Part shown: piece by piece, positions 36,716-49,915 of the stretch
How positions within the stretch are numbered: position 1 is the first letter of the stretch
Layout of the letters: the number at the start of each line of letters is the position of its first letter
NCBI RefSeq assembly: GCF_014839805.1
Contig: NC_051119.1
Span: 7,929,245-7,993,244 of the forward strand
Source: Manduca sexta
Lineage: Eukaryota > Arthropoda > Insecta > Lepidoptera > Sphingidae
DNA length: 64,000 bases
Direction: 5' to 3'
Made by a program: the position numbers and the translations under genes
Notes under the pieces: model-generated
What the model saw: the letters and a program-made list of their open reading frames with translations, nothing else
The model's database searches: none
Told to the model about the DNA's origin: nothing

Positions 36716-37049
36716 AATAAATTATGATAATAAGATTCTACATAAACTCTACATAAAGGGAGCCAGTAGGAATCGGGTTATATGGACCCTTCACCACTGC
36801 TATTTTACTTCTTATCTTAATAATACAATAAATTCGAAAGATTGGGAAATATTTGTAAGTAAACGTAGAAACAGCGGAACGGATCTATCATATTCTATTG
36901 TAAGTTATATGAGCAAACATATTAATCATAGATGTCCTTATCTTGAATAAAAAACATATGTGATTTATAAAAAAGGTTGCATTATAAATGAAAAAATATT
37001 ACATAACTGAATGTATCAATGTCCCTTGTCAAGTCAGTCCGTAATATTT

Positions 37050-37295
37050 GATTTTATTTTATTTTGGTTGGATGAAATTCGGCACAGGGATAGACCATAT
37101 CCTGAATTTACACTTACTTTTATCCCGCTAATATGCTTCCTTAGTAAACAATGCAATTTTATAATCTAATATCTGAGATATATGGCACTTGTGTCGTACC
37201 AGTGACGCTATGAATTGTTACAGTGATTTAGTGACTTTTATAGGGAGAAAGACTTTTCACAGAGGCGAAGCCGCGAAAAACATGTAGTTCAACAT
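37050..37295 (+). repeat. Family D-like LINE tail
   Basis: It contains GATGAAATTCGGCACAGGGA, TTTTATCCCGCT and the end CACAGAGGCGAAGCCGCG. Worn. Confidence 0.5.
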
Positions 37296-38214
37296 AAATT
37301 ACTAAAACTGAAGTCTAAACCATAGTAGGTATCTTAATGTTCATGTAAATGAAATTGCTAGTTATATATTACCCTGTTCCTGGAAATTAGTTTCTTGACT
37401 TACTTGTAAATTGTAATTCGATTAATATTTTTTTTTTGTTATAATTTTTCAAATACACTAAAATTAAAGTATACTTAATAAACATAAGTCACATTATTGT
37501 TTCAATTAGTCACTTCTAAATGCTAATGCAATTTTTAGCAAACATTAACTGTTATGTCCTACATATAACAACTGTTTTTATTAGTACAATTTGTACAAGC
37601 TATCTTGCTACATGTCCGTGATGTAAAAATGGTATCAAAATTTAACTTTAATGATGAAAGGAACGTATATGTTCTACTAACGTCACCCTTTGTGAGAGTC
37701 TAGATAAACTGCTATGTCGCACGTGGATGTAAAGCATAAATCTCTGTAATTCGCTTTATTATTCTTTTTATCATTATATATCAATATTTACCAACTACAA
37801 AAGGAAGGTTTTAAATCTCACAGATCGTTTTAAAGAAAGAAGTTATGTTTGGAAATTGAAATCAAAATTTTATCTCGCATATTTTTCTTTATATTTCCTT
37901 GAATTCTGGATTAATGAACTTACCATAGGTAAAAATATATTTTATCCGTGCGAAATCAACAATACACAAAGTAAGGCATTGTAACACGAGTTCATATCAC
38001 CCTTGACGTAAAAATGACACGAGCCAACCCTCTGACAGGACACCCCAACTCATAAACCGATGTTATTTATAGCGACAGTGGACATTGCTGGCATTGTGTA
38101 GCATATTGGGCTAGGTCGCATAAACTTCGCGACTTATGTAGCCTAGAACTAGATCGTTTTTTTGATACGGGCATGGAAAAATCAACCCTTACTGCACTTG
38201 ATATAAATACTTAA
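37296..38214. other. AT-rich intergenic stretch
   Basis: No gene or family match seen. Confidence 0.4.
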
Positions 38215-38480
38215 TTTCTTCGGCCAGCGTTTTCGACTAAAACCTAATTCCTCAGTAGTAGAGGAGACCCGTGTCCAGCAGTGGGGCAGTAAATAATACA
38301 GGGTATTAATATAATTGTATTATTAATACAGTTCTTCGTGATGAGACAAAAAATAATACACTATTAGTTTCTTATGTTTACGTGAATATTGGATATTAAA
38401 ATTAAACAATTTTTTAGAGTGCCCCCGTGACCATGAAGGCTACAAAGTCTTCAAAACATCGGGAGAAAACCAAATTTTAA
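38215..38480 (+). repeat. SINE B fragment and family F fragment
   Basis: 38215-38320: GGCCAGCG, then CAGTAGTAGAGGAGACCCGT and AATAATACAGGGTATTAATA (SINE B end). 38360-38480: TTTCTTATGTTTACGTGAAT, then AAGTCTTCAAAACATCGGGA (family F). Confidence 0.6.
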
Positions 38481-38649
38481 CAATACTACTTTCAAGGCCT
38501 TTATGAATATTTTTAAATATTTATTTTTATGCGCGTGCAGCCACTGTCGACTCGTTACCAAGCAACAGTACACTATTATGAAACATTGATGCTAAAATTA
38601 AAGGAGGAACTGTCAGTTTTATACCAGTTGACGCTGTCAAATTGGAGTC

Positions 38650-38880
38650 AGCATCTTAAGGTCGCGCTATTTTATAAGCGGATATCAACATCTTAAGTGA
38701 TATCTTAAGTGTCGGCATATGACGGATTTTGACGACTGAATATTTTTTAGTTAACAACATCGACTCTGAGAATAAGCTCTTAAATAACAGCTTAAGCTTT
38801 GTTAAATAATTAGTTCAGTACATTAAGGGTCTACTTGAGATCCTACTCAAGTTATCCTCCGCCAAGTTATTCTGCGAATA
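38650..38880. repeat. Repeat family G
   Basis: It shares with 8700-9020 the words ATGACGGATTTTGACG, GAATAAGCTCTTAAATA, AATAATTAGTTCAGTACATT and GAGATCCTACTCAAG. Confidence 0.45.
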
Positions 38881-39649
38881 ATTCAATAGTGTATATGACG
38901 CATTTTATGACACAGCCTGGTAGAGTGTTGCATTCTCCCCTCATGCGCCGCGAAAGTGATTACGACGCAATACACCTTTTGCGCATGTTACAAAGCGTTA
39001 CGGCTTAGTTTTAAACCGCCCGTTTGCCTGCCGACAATGTTCTGTGGGGTAATCAATTCTAACCAATATATAGTTTAAAAATATCGTTGTAAATTGATAA
39101 TACATATAACATGAATGAATATATAGTATGAATGTTTGATATCTATTATGTTTATTTCTTCAATAGAATCAAAACGGACCACGAGCACCTAATACGTTCA
39201 AAAACTTTAAAAAAAAAATTAATCTACCTTTAAACAACACAAAATAATTTTACGTATAGGTATTTAGTGGTTACCAACATTGGAGTTGTTGACTAAGTTC
39301 TAAATTAACAACAAAAAAAAATAATAACACTTTAAAAAGAAGGAGGTTCCCAATTTAAACTTATTATTAAAAAATATAAGGTCGAATTGTGAACCTCCCC
39401 TTTTTTCTAAAGTCGCTGACTCTAATGAAAATACTATACTGTAGTATTTTAATCAAATCTAGGACGCAAGCCAGACAAAACGTCACAATTGACCCCCCTA
39501 AAAGTAAAATCATGTCGCTTAATCCACTCGGCGCAGCACCCCATTCAATGGCAGTCGTACTGAGCTTATCACTTCATATTCTTAACTGGATTTCGATACG
39601 GAAGTTTTTCTTAAACCCAATAAGATATTTGTTAGAACAAGATAAGCCT
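38881..39649. other. Intergenic, nothing recognised
   Basis: AT-rich, with a short GC-richer piece at 38935-39050. No family match noticed. Confidence 0.35.
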
Positions 39650-39918
39650 TAACAGTTTTTTTTTTTTATTTTTGTCTTTCTGTATGTATGTACATGTATT
39701 ATGTGGAGTCTTTATTAGAGTAAAAGAAGCCCACAAAACAGTTTTAAATTTTTTCATCTCTCTATGTACACGCATCACGCAAAAACTACTGCATGGAATT
39801 GAATGCAGTTTTCGCCAATACATTACTAGAAGTCTACCGTAAAATATAGGCCCCGTTTTCTCCTGGGCAAATAAATTAACGCGGGAGGAGCCGCGAGCAA
39901 AAGCTAGCAGTTTCATAG
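39650..39918 (+). repeat. Family E LINE-tail-like copy, cut by the gap
   Basis: It contains TTTTTGTCTTTCTGTATGTA, GTCTTTATTAGAGTAAAAGA, AAAAACTACTGCATGGAATT and CGCGGGAGGAGCCGCGAGCA. Confidence 0.65.
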
Positions 39919-40418
39919 NNNNNNNNNNNNNNNNNNNNNNNNNNNNNNNNNNNNNNNNNNNNNNNNNNNNNNNNNNNNNNNNNNNNNNNNNNNNNNNNNN
40001 NNNNNNNNNNNNNNNNNNNNNNNNNNNNNNNNNNNNNNNNNNNNNNNNNNNNNNNNNNNNNNNNNNNNNNNNNNNNNNNNNNNNNNNNNNNNNNNNNNNN
40101 NNNNNNNNNNNNNNNNNNNNNNNNNNNNNNNNNNNNNNNNNNNNNNNNNNNNNNNNNNNNNNNNNNNNNNNNNNNNNNNNNNNNNNNNNNNNNNNNNNNN
40201 NNNNNNNNNNNNNNNNNNNNNNNNNNNNNNNNNNNNNNNNNNNNNNNNNNNNNNNNNNNNNNNNNNNNNNNNNNNNNNNNNNNNNNNNNNNNNNNNNNNN
40301 NNNNNNNNNNNNNNNNNNNNNNNNNNNNNNNNNNNNNNNNNNNNNNNNNNNNNNNNNNNNNNNNNNNNNNNNNNNNNNNNNNNNNNNNNNNNNNNNNNNN
40401 NNNNNNNNNNNNNNNNNN
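39919..40418. other. Assembly gap, 500 N
   Basis: Exactly 500 N, the same length as the second gap, so it is a placeholder of unknown true size. It lies between two same-direction copies of family E. Any reading frame drawn across it is meaningless. Confidence 0.98.
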
Positions 40419-40424
40419 TATAAT

Positions 40425-40690
40425 AAAGTTAGAGATATTGAAGAAAAATTAATAACGCGTTCTTTATTATACCAACAGAAGCCAAATTTTATAATTTTGT
40501 CTGTCTCTACGTATGTTTGTACACGCATGATGAAAAAACTACTGCACAGAATTGAATGCAGTTCTCACCGATGTATTGATAGAGGTCTTACTTAAAATAT
40601 ACGCTTCTTTTTATTCTCGGATAATATAAAGCGACACTTATATGGTGGAAAAACTTATTTCACGCTAGCCGAACTGCAGCAAAAGCTACT
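40425..40690 (+). repeat. Family E LINE-tail-like copy
   Basis: It contains TTTATTATACCAACAGAAGC, TTTTGTCTGTCTCTACGTAT, AAAACTACTGCACAGAATTG, GCAGTTCTCACCGATGTATT and GCAGCAAAAGCTA. Confidence 0.65.
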
Positions 40691-42733
40691 TATAATAGAA
40701 ATAAAATGTGCAGACGCCCAAAAACCAAAGGCCAGTTTTGTATTAGCAATCTTGGCACCTCCATCAGTTTTCTTAGTGTTATGTGTATTGCCTAATTTTT
40801 GCACTTTAAAGTAAGTTATACTTTAATTATCTATTATAGCATCAGAAGACCTTCTTGCTGGTCTGCTCCCTCAACCGAAAAAACAGGCGATTCGCTTACA
40901 ATGACAGATAATAAAAAACAATTAGTCATCGGTATCAAATGTTATCAAACACATGTACCGCGTTTGTTTGAACAAACGTTGGAACATTGGGGCAAACAAT
41001 GGCACCAGTAGAGGTCGAAATCGTAATCGCGTCTGCGTACATTGTCTGCAATCTTGACAATTATTATTGTTTTATAATTGGCATTTTCCAGTTGCAGTCT
41101 GACCTTTACTGCGCGGCCTTATGTGAAATTGTAGTTGACAGATGGTTTTGGTCTCCTTGTATAATTATGGCCAATTAAATTGCCTGCATGACTTTCGTCA
41201 TCGGCTTATTATTTCCTGCTTTTGTGTGATACGATGATGCATGGAATTATCGTATTTTAAAGGTTGAAGAAAATCTTTGTTAATTGGTTTTATACAGAGT
41301 ATTTTTTAAATTTCATTGCAGCTTATGCCTGCTGGCTGCTTCTACTTGGGGTGTAGTTTAGAAATATGGTCAATTCTACGCAGAAGTTCCTATTTTATTA
41401 AAAAAAAATGTTATATCTAATACGCCATTTAAAAAAATATGTATTTACACTGAAGTAAAAGTATCAATTCTTAAGTTGATGAAATTAATTGTTCAATGTC
41501 AAACGTGTGTAATATTACATTCAAAAGTTTACTTTAAAACGTCAATATTTATGTAATAATTTTATATTACGTTATTATTCATGGAGGCAATGAACCTGAC
41601 AGAAAGATCATAGTTCAAAAGTACAGGTTTCAAATTGAATCATTAAGTACAGTTGTACTCGTACAACCAATCTTTATATTTGGTTTGAACGGCTTAAATA
41701 TTACCGAGATGTGAACATAGCCACGAGCGCTGTGACAGTTATTGTTTTCAGAGACTAAAGCGTGGACGCTGTAGAGGTTGCGCCAGATTTGTAACTAACA
41801 TCTGGACGGCCAAAAACATTGACGATAGCAGTTGGTACCAAAACTATTACTTAATTGAGTTGTTAGAGTGCTATATAATTATATTATATTTTTATTATTA
41901 TATATTTTTTTGGCTATAACTTTTCGTCAAGCTCATGAAGAAACTTTCTATTTTTTATAAATACTAACATCATTATTAAAAAGGTGTCATAATAAATAAC
42001 GTTTTTGTTTATATTGATATTATTTTAGACATTTTTACAATCGATTGTGTAAGGTCGCGGATTATTTGAATGTGGGTTGTTCATTGTAAGTTTTTATGAC
42101 TCGTCAGTTAGGGCGAGGTTACACCGACATTGGTGCGTTGTCTAATCAGTGTATCAAGGCTCGTTGTATATTAAAGTTCCATTGAGGTAGGGTAGTAGTT
42201 CCATTGGGGGGGGGGGATTGATATCAATGGATGATCCCTGCCCCTTGTATTTCAGACAAGCATATATTTTTCTATGTACTTATATTTAGTCATTCAACCT
42301 TTATGAAATTACAGCTTTGTCCCCCTATTTCAAAAGTTGCTATATGGCCCACCACTCTGGGCTGAAAGGTACAGCGTTTCTAAGCACTTGATTTGCCATC
42401 TTGTGTTAAAGAATCTTAACTACCGCTTTCTATATATTGCTGCTTGGTCAACGCGGCTCGACACAACTTTCTTTTGAAGGTTATATGATTCACGCAGCCG
42501 TTTGCCGTTGTGAAGTTAACCACGAGTGCCGTAGCTATTCTTGTCAGGTCTTATGGACTATTTGAGGTGAGACTAACTTCAGATCGACAGATTTTCATAA
42601 ACCTTACTGTAACCTTCATAAACTCATGGGTATAAGCTATAAAAATCTACAGTTATTCAAGGTTATTTTTTATTGGCACATCTAGAAATGAACTCAAGAC
42701 CTAAGCAATAATCATGTATTTGTAAATCAATAA
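40691..42733. other. Intergenic, nothing recognised
   Basis: AT-rich. A run of nine G at about 42209 is notable. Open frames at 40799-41178 lack similarity I can name. Confidence 0.35.
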
Positions 42734-43002
42734 TCTATATAAATAAAAATGAAACAGTAAATGTTTGTACGCGCATATCTTCCAAACGACGGCACCAAAT
42801 TGGATAAATATTTCTTTTATGTGTTCGTTATTGTCAGGAGAAGGTTTAAATAAAAAAAAATATTCATAGAATACTAGCAAATATTTAAAAATCTTCGAAA
42901 ATTTTGTGTGCGAGTGAGACAGAAGACTGTGAGATATCTTCAATATATTGACAAACTTTGACAGTTTAAGAGAGGACAGCGGACATCTGTCGGGTCAGCT
43001 AG
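42734..43002 (+). mobile_element. Non-autonomous Helitron, Lep1-like, diverged
   Basis: It begins TCTATATAAATAAAAATGAA after host A and ends CTGTCGGGTCAGCTAG before host T. The middle (TTGTCAGGAGAAGGTTTAAA) matches the other copies but is more worn. Confidence 0.7.
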
Positions 43003-43057
43003 TTTATGATATATTAATTTATCTAAATAATAATATAATTTTAATAATATCCTCATT

Positions 43058-43130
43058 CGACACTCTATTTAGACCTCACTCCGTTTACCATCAGATGGAG
43101 GGGTGCCACTTTGTAGTGACCGCATTAAAA
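43058..43130 (+). repeat. Repeat family C fragment
   Basis: It matches the 3' part of the family: GACACTCTATTTAGACCTCA, TTTACCATCAGATGGAGGGG and GCCACTTTG. Confidence 0.5.
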
Positions 43131-43404
43131 TTCTTTAAGTTAGACTAATAAAAATAAAAATATAGTGTAAGTATATATTTAAATGGTTAAGTCGTGATTG
43201 TATTAAATGCAAAATTACGTTTTTGTTTCCACTTACCTAACATCTAACCTTGTCATATTTTAAAAGACTTAAAAAGCAAGTTCCTTCATAGATAAATATT
43301 TGAAAAGATTGTAATATCTTATACACAATATATACATTTTACGGAAACGGTTTGTTAATTCACAGTACATGTTTTCATGTTTATGTCAGCACATACTATA
43401 TAAT

Positions 43405-43635
43405 AGACTACCTCGGTAGCGTGGTTGTACGATTGCAACGCTGAAGTCTCGGGTTCGATCCTGTCGGTCAAAGTGATATTAGATTTTTCTACTCAGTATC
43501 AGCCCGGGGTCTGGAATTTGTACCGATATTGCGATAGGCACGCCCCTCATATCATGGGTCGGAATACGCACAGCGGAAAGTGGGTGCAGCAGTTCCTCCT
43601 CTGCCTACCCTTTCATTAAATGTGTGAATGTGTGT
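43405..43635 (+). repeat. SINE family A, plus copy
   Basis: The tRNA-like head shows GGTAGCGTGGTTGTACGATT and GGGTTCGATCCTGTCGGTCA. The body shows CTCAGTATCAGCCCGGGGTC and CATATCATGGGTCGGAATAC. Confidence 0.75.
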
Positions 43636-46190
43636 ATACTTGATATACTAATTTGTTTCACATGTTATTATTTAGAGCGGAAATATAAACTATAAAGATA
43701 CTTCGCTCATAATATAAGGTGTTAAATACATTTGAAGTAAGCCTCTATCCTTTGCCACGAGCCCTTGAGTTGATGTCGTAACACAATATTACCAAACACG
43801 CCACGCATCGAAGGAAACATGACAATAATTACAATCAACAATGTAGCAATAGATACAGCTTATCCGACTCTGTAATATCTAGAATGACCTTGAACAGAGT
43901 AATAGACATTTATTGCATTTTATTTTATCCAAACTCGGAAAAATAACCGTGAGGTCTCTAGATGGTAATAAATAGTAATCTAAATAATATTATGATTAAC
44001 TAACAATAAATTGAGTAATGGATGGCCGTCATTATTAAACCATATGTTTATCTTAAGCATTGATCGAACTAAATTTTAGTTGTGTGTGTTTAGTAACTAA
44101 ACGTGTCAGAACAATTAAAAATTATACTCAACTAAAATGCTAGCTTAGTTCAAACAAGGATTTAAACCGTATGCAAAGGTGTATTTTATACGCATCGTGC
44201 TACAAACACCACTAAAGCGCGCAGCCAATCCTATTTAGCCACACAATGTAATTTTAAAAAAAAGAGTGCTGAAAAGGTGCCAGAACGCATTATTTGTTTA
44301 TTTATTTATTAACCTTAGGAATGTAATGTATTTTATTAGTTTTAGCAAGTGGGTTTATTTGTAGTTTTCTTTTTATAATTGTGTTGTCATTGTTTTTTAT
44401 TTAAAACTTTTTTTTATTAATAAATTCATGTGAAGTTCATGTTGTACTAAAGGTATTTGAGGGACAACAAACAGTTACACAATACGTATTAAATCAAATA
44501 TATTACAGTTAATACAACGAATAATAAAAGTGTAACCCACAACGATATCCTCAAATTAGTTTTAGACAAATTTTGTTGATTTATAACTGAAGTGATAGCA
44601 AACGTTATCCAAAGAAACATAAAAATCAATTCATATCGAATTATCATTGTGTTGCAGTTAAAATAAAAAACTTGTTGACTATTTCAGTCTACGTAACAAA
44701 AACGCGCGTGGTCAGTCTGTATAATCGCGCAGTTTGTATAAACTCTTAGGTGGCTGTTAGATTACAATCTAGTATCAGGTGGTGAAATATTTTTTTAACA
44801 AAAACGTAATTCTTTCTTAGTAAAGATAAGGTTTATGTCCACAGCGAAGTAAACGTAATAATAAGCATTTCCGTGAAGAAAATAAGTAAACGTCGATTCT
44901 AAGTATAACTCGTGTAACCTTGGAGGAGTGACTGTGCCGCCTTTCGCCTTTTATTATACAGTACGAAAATAATTTGATTTAAATGCCTCAAATCAACAAA
45001 TAAAAGTGGTAAAAAATTTACAATATTTTAATAGAACAAAAGAGTACGTATTGTGGATAACTTACAATTCTTTTTTTATAAAGTTACATTATAACGAACA
45101 ATACATACATGTTTGCAAAATTTAATCCATTAGATTTGGACGTCCTTTAGTGACGATTAAATTATTGTCTAATTTGAAATTAAATTTTGCAAAAAACACT
45201 GTTAACTGTTAATTTCATAATAATGTAGTCTATGTAACAAGTTAACAGCATCTAGGCTTTAAAATATTATTAATTGTAACATACAATTTTTCCATTGTTA
45301 TCTGGCCGCAACATACAAAACAATTTTACGGCCGCCCGCCTGCCTGACGCACACCCGGACATCAATGTGATCGTGGGTATATCGTATGATCTACACAAAG
45401 CCTCACAACAAAACTGTGGGTTGTGTAACGTTACTTGCTACTTCTAAACACTTGTGTACGAGTGTTTACGTACTTCAGCGCTGATCTTAAGATAGTAAGA
45501 TGTATTGTTTACAATCTACTTGTACGTTGGTTTGAAACAATGAGTTTAAATTTTGTTCGCTAGATGTCGCTAGTAGTGGTGTGGGATTACCTCATATTTT
45601 TTTGATTTCAACAAATTATTCCGTGACTTTATATGTTTATTTTCAATCGTATTTTTAACCTACAGGAAAGGTTATCTACACAAAACTTAAATTACTAGCT
45701 AAGTAAATACACTAATAAATATTTAATTTAAATTAGGCACCGCCTTTTAAAAAATATTTGTTGTGCCTATAAACATAAAATAAAAGGATACATTTGATTT
45801 GTAAATTTGTTTGTATGTTGAATATAAACTCGAAAATTGCTTCATAAATTTGGATAAAACAGATAAACTACTTATTAAACATGTAGGTTTATTTTTAATC
45901 CGAAAACTGCGCAACTTTATTTCCAGGAAAAGGGAATTGTCGGCGAAGTGACGAGAAACATATAGTTAAGGAGTTAAAAGTAATTACGGTGTTGCGTATC
46001 ATACTTGCTATTCTTCACATAAAGGTGGTTACAGATTAAGAAAGTATGTCAAGTGTAAATGTCACCCCGCGCTATCGTGACGCCGCTCTGGTGGCGTAAT
46101 AATTAAACACTTTTTACAGCCAAACAAAATAAATCGGTTTGGATTGGCATAATAATTACCTATCATTTGCCGAAGTAAAAAAAAAAAAAT
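43636..46190. other. AT-rich intergenic stretch, mostly unique
   Basis: No gene was found. A family D-like piece lies at about 45800-45960 (AAGTGACGAGAAACATATAG end). The rest does not match the families in this window. Confidence 0.4.
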
Positions 46191-46194
46191 AACC

Positions 46195-46330
46195 ACACAC
46201 CACATCCCTATCTCCGAAGAAGTAGGCAGAGATGTAACCAAGATACTTTTGCCAGGTGCGTTCCGTCCTATAATATGATAGACGAACCTATCGCCGTCAT
46301 ATACGATATTATAACCAAGGCCCTGGTTAT
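46195..46330 (-). repeat. SINE family A, minus fragment
   Basis: It shows CACACCACATCCCTATCTCC, GAAGTAGGCAGAGATGTAAC and CGTCCTATAATATGATAGAC. Confidence 0.6.
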
Positions 46331-47044
46331 CTATGCTATAAGTTACTTTGGCAGTTCGTAACAAGTACATTAGTGGCGCGTTTAAGACAATAGAAACTCG
46401 CATATAGAATACCATTCCATGCTTATTCCACGAAGATAAAACAAGGCCGTGCTACGAGTTTACATTTTCATAGAGAATGAGGCCCCTGGTGGGAAAGTAT
46501 CTACTACTAGTCCTCATTACCCTGTACTATTATAATCTTATACTAGCCCACAGTGTACTACTATAGTCTTGTAGTCGCAGTGCCCTCAGTGCAGTGCTGC
46601 CAAACTAGAATAAAAGATGCCTATGTCACGAAAAAGTGGAGACTTATTTTAGTTAATTGGCACTGGTGAAGTCTATACAGTTGAGTAACTTACCCATCTA
46701 CTGGTCGGCATATTTGATAACATATCGAGTAATGAGAAACTAGCGGCGACTTAACAGGGCGACATAATTGTACCGATCATCGAGATACATCGTCTCTTCT
46801 AGTCAACATTTTACTTAAGCCTTATCAATATAATGCACTTTTTCTACCAAAATAAAACAAAGAAACGACTGAATTACTAGAGTGGTACGTAAATCTTCGA
46901 CGCGCGGCAGCCCTAGCGTAGGGCATAGAAACCAGTTATCCTTGGCGCGTGATCGCCGCGAGATTGGCTTTGCGTCATTGCTGTTCGCGTTTCGTCACTT
47001 GGAATGCTGTATACGATCTCGTTTTAAATATTGTTTTGATTAGA
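46331..47044. other. Intergenic, nothing firm
   Basis: Positions 46750-46810 resemble a very worn family C piece (GACATAATTGTACCGATCAT). No gene seen. Confidence 0.3.
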
Positions 47045-47375
47045 TACTAGCTTATGCTCGCGGATCTGCCTGCGTGAGAATTTTTTTCGCGATAAAAGTC
47101 CCTGCTTTATATTTTTCTGGGATATAATGGAATTTATATGTTAAAGACCTCTAGAAATACGTGGTTGAAAATTGCATTTAATTTCATGAAGTACTTTTTG
47201 CATGATGTGTGTACAAACATACGGACAGCCAAAAAATCTAAAAACTGTTGTTTTGGCTTCTGTTTCTGTAATAAAGACTTCAATTTTATTTATTTTTTTA
47301 CAATATGTGTAATTTACAGACATCGACCTGTTACAATTTTACTATATTATGTAAAGATTTAGACAATAAACCGCT
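47045..47375 (-). repeat. Family E LINE-tail-like copy, minus
   Basis: It reads ATACTAGCTTATGCTCGCGG, TAAAAGTCCCTGCTTTATAT, GCATGATGTGTGTACAAACA, TTTTGGCTTCTGTTTCTGTA and TAATAAAGACTTCAA on the plus strand. Confidence 0.65.
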
Positions 47376-48107
47376 GATACCTATGTATAAGATATATTAT
47401 ATTAAATTGTCCGTGTGATTTCGTAATTAAGGCTTTATCTGAGGAAAAGCTAACGTTTCCTTGTTATTTTATTTGTCTTTCTTTTTATTGTTTGGGATTA
47501 TATTCGGATCACTTGAACATCATTTAACGAGACTTTCATTGGTACAGTCAACCATAAAAGTTGCTAAACAAATACAACACTTTAAAGGGCTTTCTATACA
47601 TTGAATACAATCGAAATACTCGTTTTACTTTATCTAAAATAAAGTAAGCCCTTATTCAAGTAAAGAATAAAAATAAAAACGATTGTTGACAAGAACACGA
47701 AAGATTAAAATCGATTTGAAATTTTTAATTTATACAGCTTTTGGGGCTGACTGTACATACACCTTTATTCCCTACAGAGTAATCTAGGCTACATTTTCAT
47801 CAAGAAAAAGATTTAAACGCGGGCGGAACTGCGAACTAATCTAAAAAGAATTTATTGAATTTTAATAAAGGTTAAATGTTTTTTTTTAATTTTCTTAGCT
47901 TCTAGGTTTCTTATTTAGTAATATGACCAAACCCAAATACTTTTAAGTACTGAGTCAACGTTTCCGTATTAAAGGCGGTTTGTTTCCCACACATTGTGCT
48001 GCATACAATGGAGGTTTGTAAAGATTTATTTTTATTACATTACAGCAATTTGTATGAGTAATACTATATGTTTTCATATGATTCTGTTACAAGGCGCAAT
48101 TTATACT
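47376..48107. other. Intergenic, nothing recognised
   Basis: AT-rich; no gene or repeat match noticed. Confidence 0.4.
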
Positions 48108-48310
48108 AATATTATAAAGAGGAAAAGTTTGTGTGTTTGTTTGTAAGCGCTTACTCTGTCACTACTGAACCGATTTAGAAATTTCATTAATAGGAAGCTC
48201 GAATATTACTGAGTGCTATAGGCTACTTTTTATTCCGAGAAAATATAAAGCAAGACTTTTATCTTGTAAAAACTTATTAATCAGGCGGAGCCGCGGGCAG
48301 AAGCTTGTAT
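48108..48310 (+). repeat. Repeat family D
   Basis: It contains ACTACTGAACCGATTTAGAA, TTAATAGGAAGCTCGAATAT, GAGTGCTATAGGCTACTTTT, GCAAGACTTTTATCTTG and GGCGGAGCCGCGGGCAGAAG. It is one of the cleanest copies. Confidence 0.7.
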
Positions 48311-48674
48311 TAAATATTATTCGATTAGACTAATACGTGATAAAATTTGTTAATTTCAAGATATTGTTTTACGAAGATTGTTCGGTTTAGCTCAGCTAGC
48401 GTTGTATCGTGAGAACTTCGGGTTAGATTTCTGAATCCTATAAGAGATTAAATATACGAGCTATATACAGTCGTAACAAATAAACATCTACTATTATATA
48501 GAATTATTGAGGAAGGAAAAAGAGATTAAACTAGGAAGGCGTTTGTGCCGTTTTATGTCACTTATTCTTCGAAACACTGGCAGCCCTCGTTAGTTTCTAT
48601 GGAATTTCGAAGTACTCAACGGTGCATGAGCATGTAACAGTACAAAAAAACAGCAATTTTTGTTGAAAGCCAGT

Positions 48675-48910
48675 TAAACTGGTGGTTGGATATATTTACA
48701 TCCGCCTGGATAGCGACCATCGTACACAAGGTGTGAAAACCTACCTTAGTGGCCCACGTAAGCTTGTCGCGTTCCAGGATCAGCCTGTATATCTACCAAC
48801 TGGCCGGCATAATTGTGTCGACTGTCGAGGGGTAATCTCTTGACAGTCGACATTCTATTGGACCCCACTCTACTAACCATCAGGTGCAGAGAAGTCATTT
48901 TGATGTGCTT
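48675..48910 (+). repeat. Repeat family C, plus copy
   Basis: It reads GGTTGGATATATTTACATCC, GGATAGCGACCATCGTACAC, GCGTTCCAGGATCAGCCTGT, GGCCGGCATAATTGTGTCGA and ACCATCAGGTGCAGAGAAGT. Confidence 0.7.
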
Positions 48911-49584
48911 GTATGAGAACGTTAACAAATACATAACTACCAAGTACACCTACAGTATAAAACCTTACATTCTTTAGCGTACACTAAGTAAATATAATAT
49001 TGCATAAATTTACAATAGTTAGAGGTGACACGAATGTGAATGGAACACTGACCTTTGACCTGTAACTGACCTAGTTGTTTGATGGTAGAGATTAGTTGTT
49101 ATTTAAACAAGCTGCAAAGTTAATGTCGATACAGTGAAACAGTGTGAATAAGGGTAGTGAAAATAATTAAAAACTTTAAAATGAAATGTTATTTGTATGA
49201 ATAACATCAGAGGGTCTACTTCAAGACACGAAATCCGTAGTTTCGGATGACGGATCGCACGTTTTGTTACTACGAAGTGTTACGGATCCGATGACGGATT
49301 TGACGACGGATCCGATCCGTTAATCACAATATTTCAGACATGGAATTTGTAAGAACTTATAGGGTTTCGACATTCCTATTTAAAACCATCTGCGAGGATA
49401 AAGTTCCAATGCTTTCTCAAAAATAAAAAATACGGGGAATTGATCCTACCACTAAGGTAAGCTACAGAACGGTGATGGATCCGAATTAATTAGATAGTAA
49501 AGTTCGTTTCGGACCGATGCGACGTTTCGACGATCGTTTTTCGAAGTAGAACCTTAAATTGCGTGTAATAAAGTTGTTATTTCA
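48911..49584. other. Intergenic with a GACGGATCCG-type repeat patch
   Basis: Between 49244 and 49320 the words GGATCCGATGACGGA, TTTGACGACGGATCCGATCC and GGATGACGGATCGC recur. No gene is visible. Confidence 0.45.
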
Positions 49585-49790
49585 GTCATATAACCTACTG
49601 GTAGTATGCTTGTATCCGCAGACAGCGACTATTGTACAGGAGGTGTGAAACTTGCCTTAGCTCGTGTAAGTGTGTCGCGTTCCAAGATTAGCCTGTTTCC
49701 AGCTTCAAACAGTCTTGCATGATTATGGAGAGGAGTAACCGTCAGACACTATCAGACGCTACGAAATCTCTTTGCCGTGCCTAAAACAAC
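49585..49790 (+). repeat. Repeat family C, worn plus copy
   Basis: It shows CTACTGGTAGTATGCTTGTA, GACAGCGACTATTGTACAGG, GCGTTCCAAGATTAGCCTGT and TCTTTGCCGTGCC. The mirror of its last 21 bases closes the window on the right. Confidence 0.55.
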
Positions 49791-49915
49791 CTCTAGACCT
49801 ACTAGCAGTGGCGAAGCGGGGAATTTTACAAAAGTTAGCCGACACAAAATATAAATACTAATAACTAAATACTACTAAATTAGATTTTAGCCTACTATGA
49901 TATAAATATTAAGTA

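Noticed and set aside
39632..40528. A 298-codon minus-strand reading frame
   Set aside because: Most of it is translated N from the assembly gap; the flanks are family E repeat.
48380..48440. tRNA-like A box (TAGCTCAGCTAGC) followed by a B-box-like word
   Set aside because: The B-box-like word is too degraded and no stem pairs; at best a dead SINE head.
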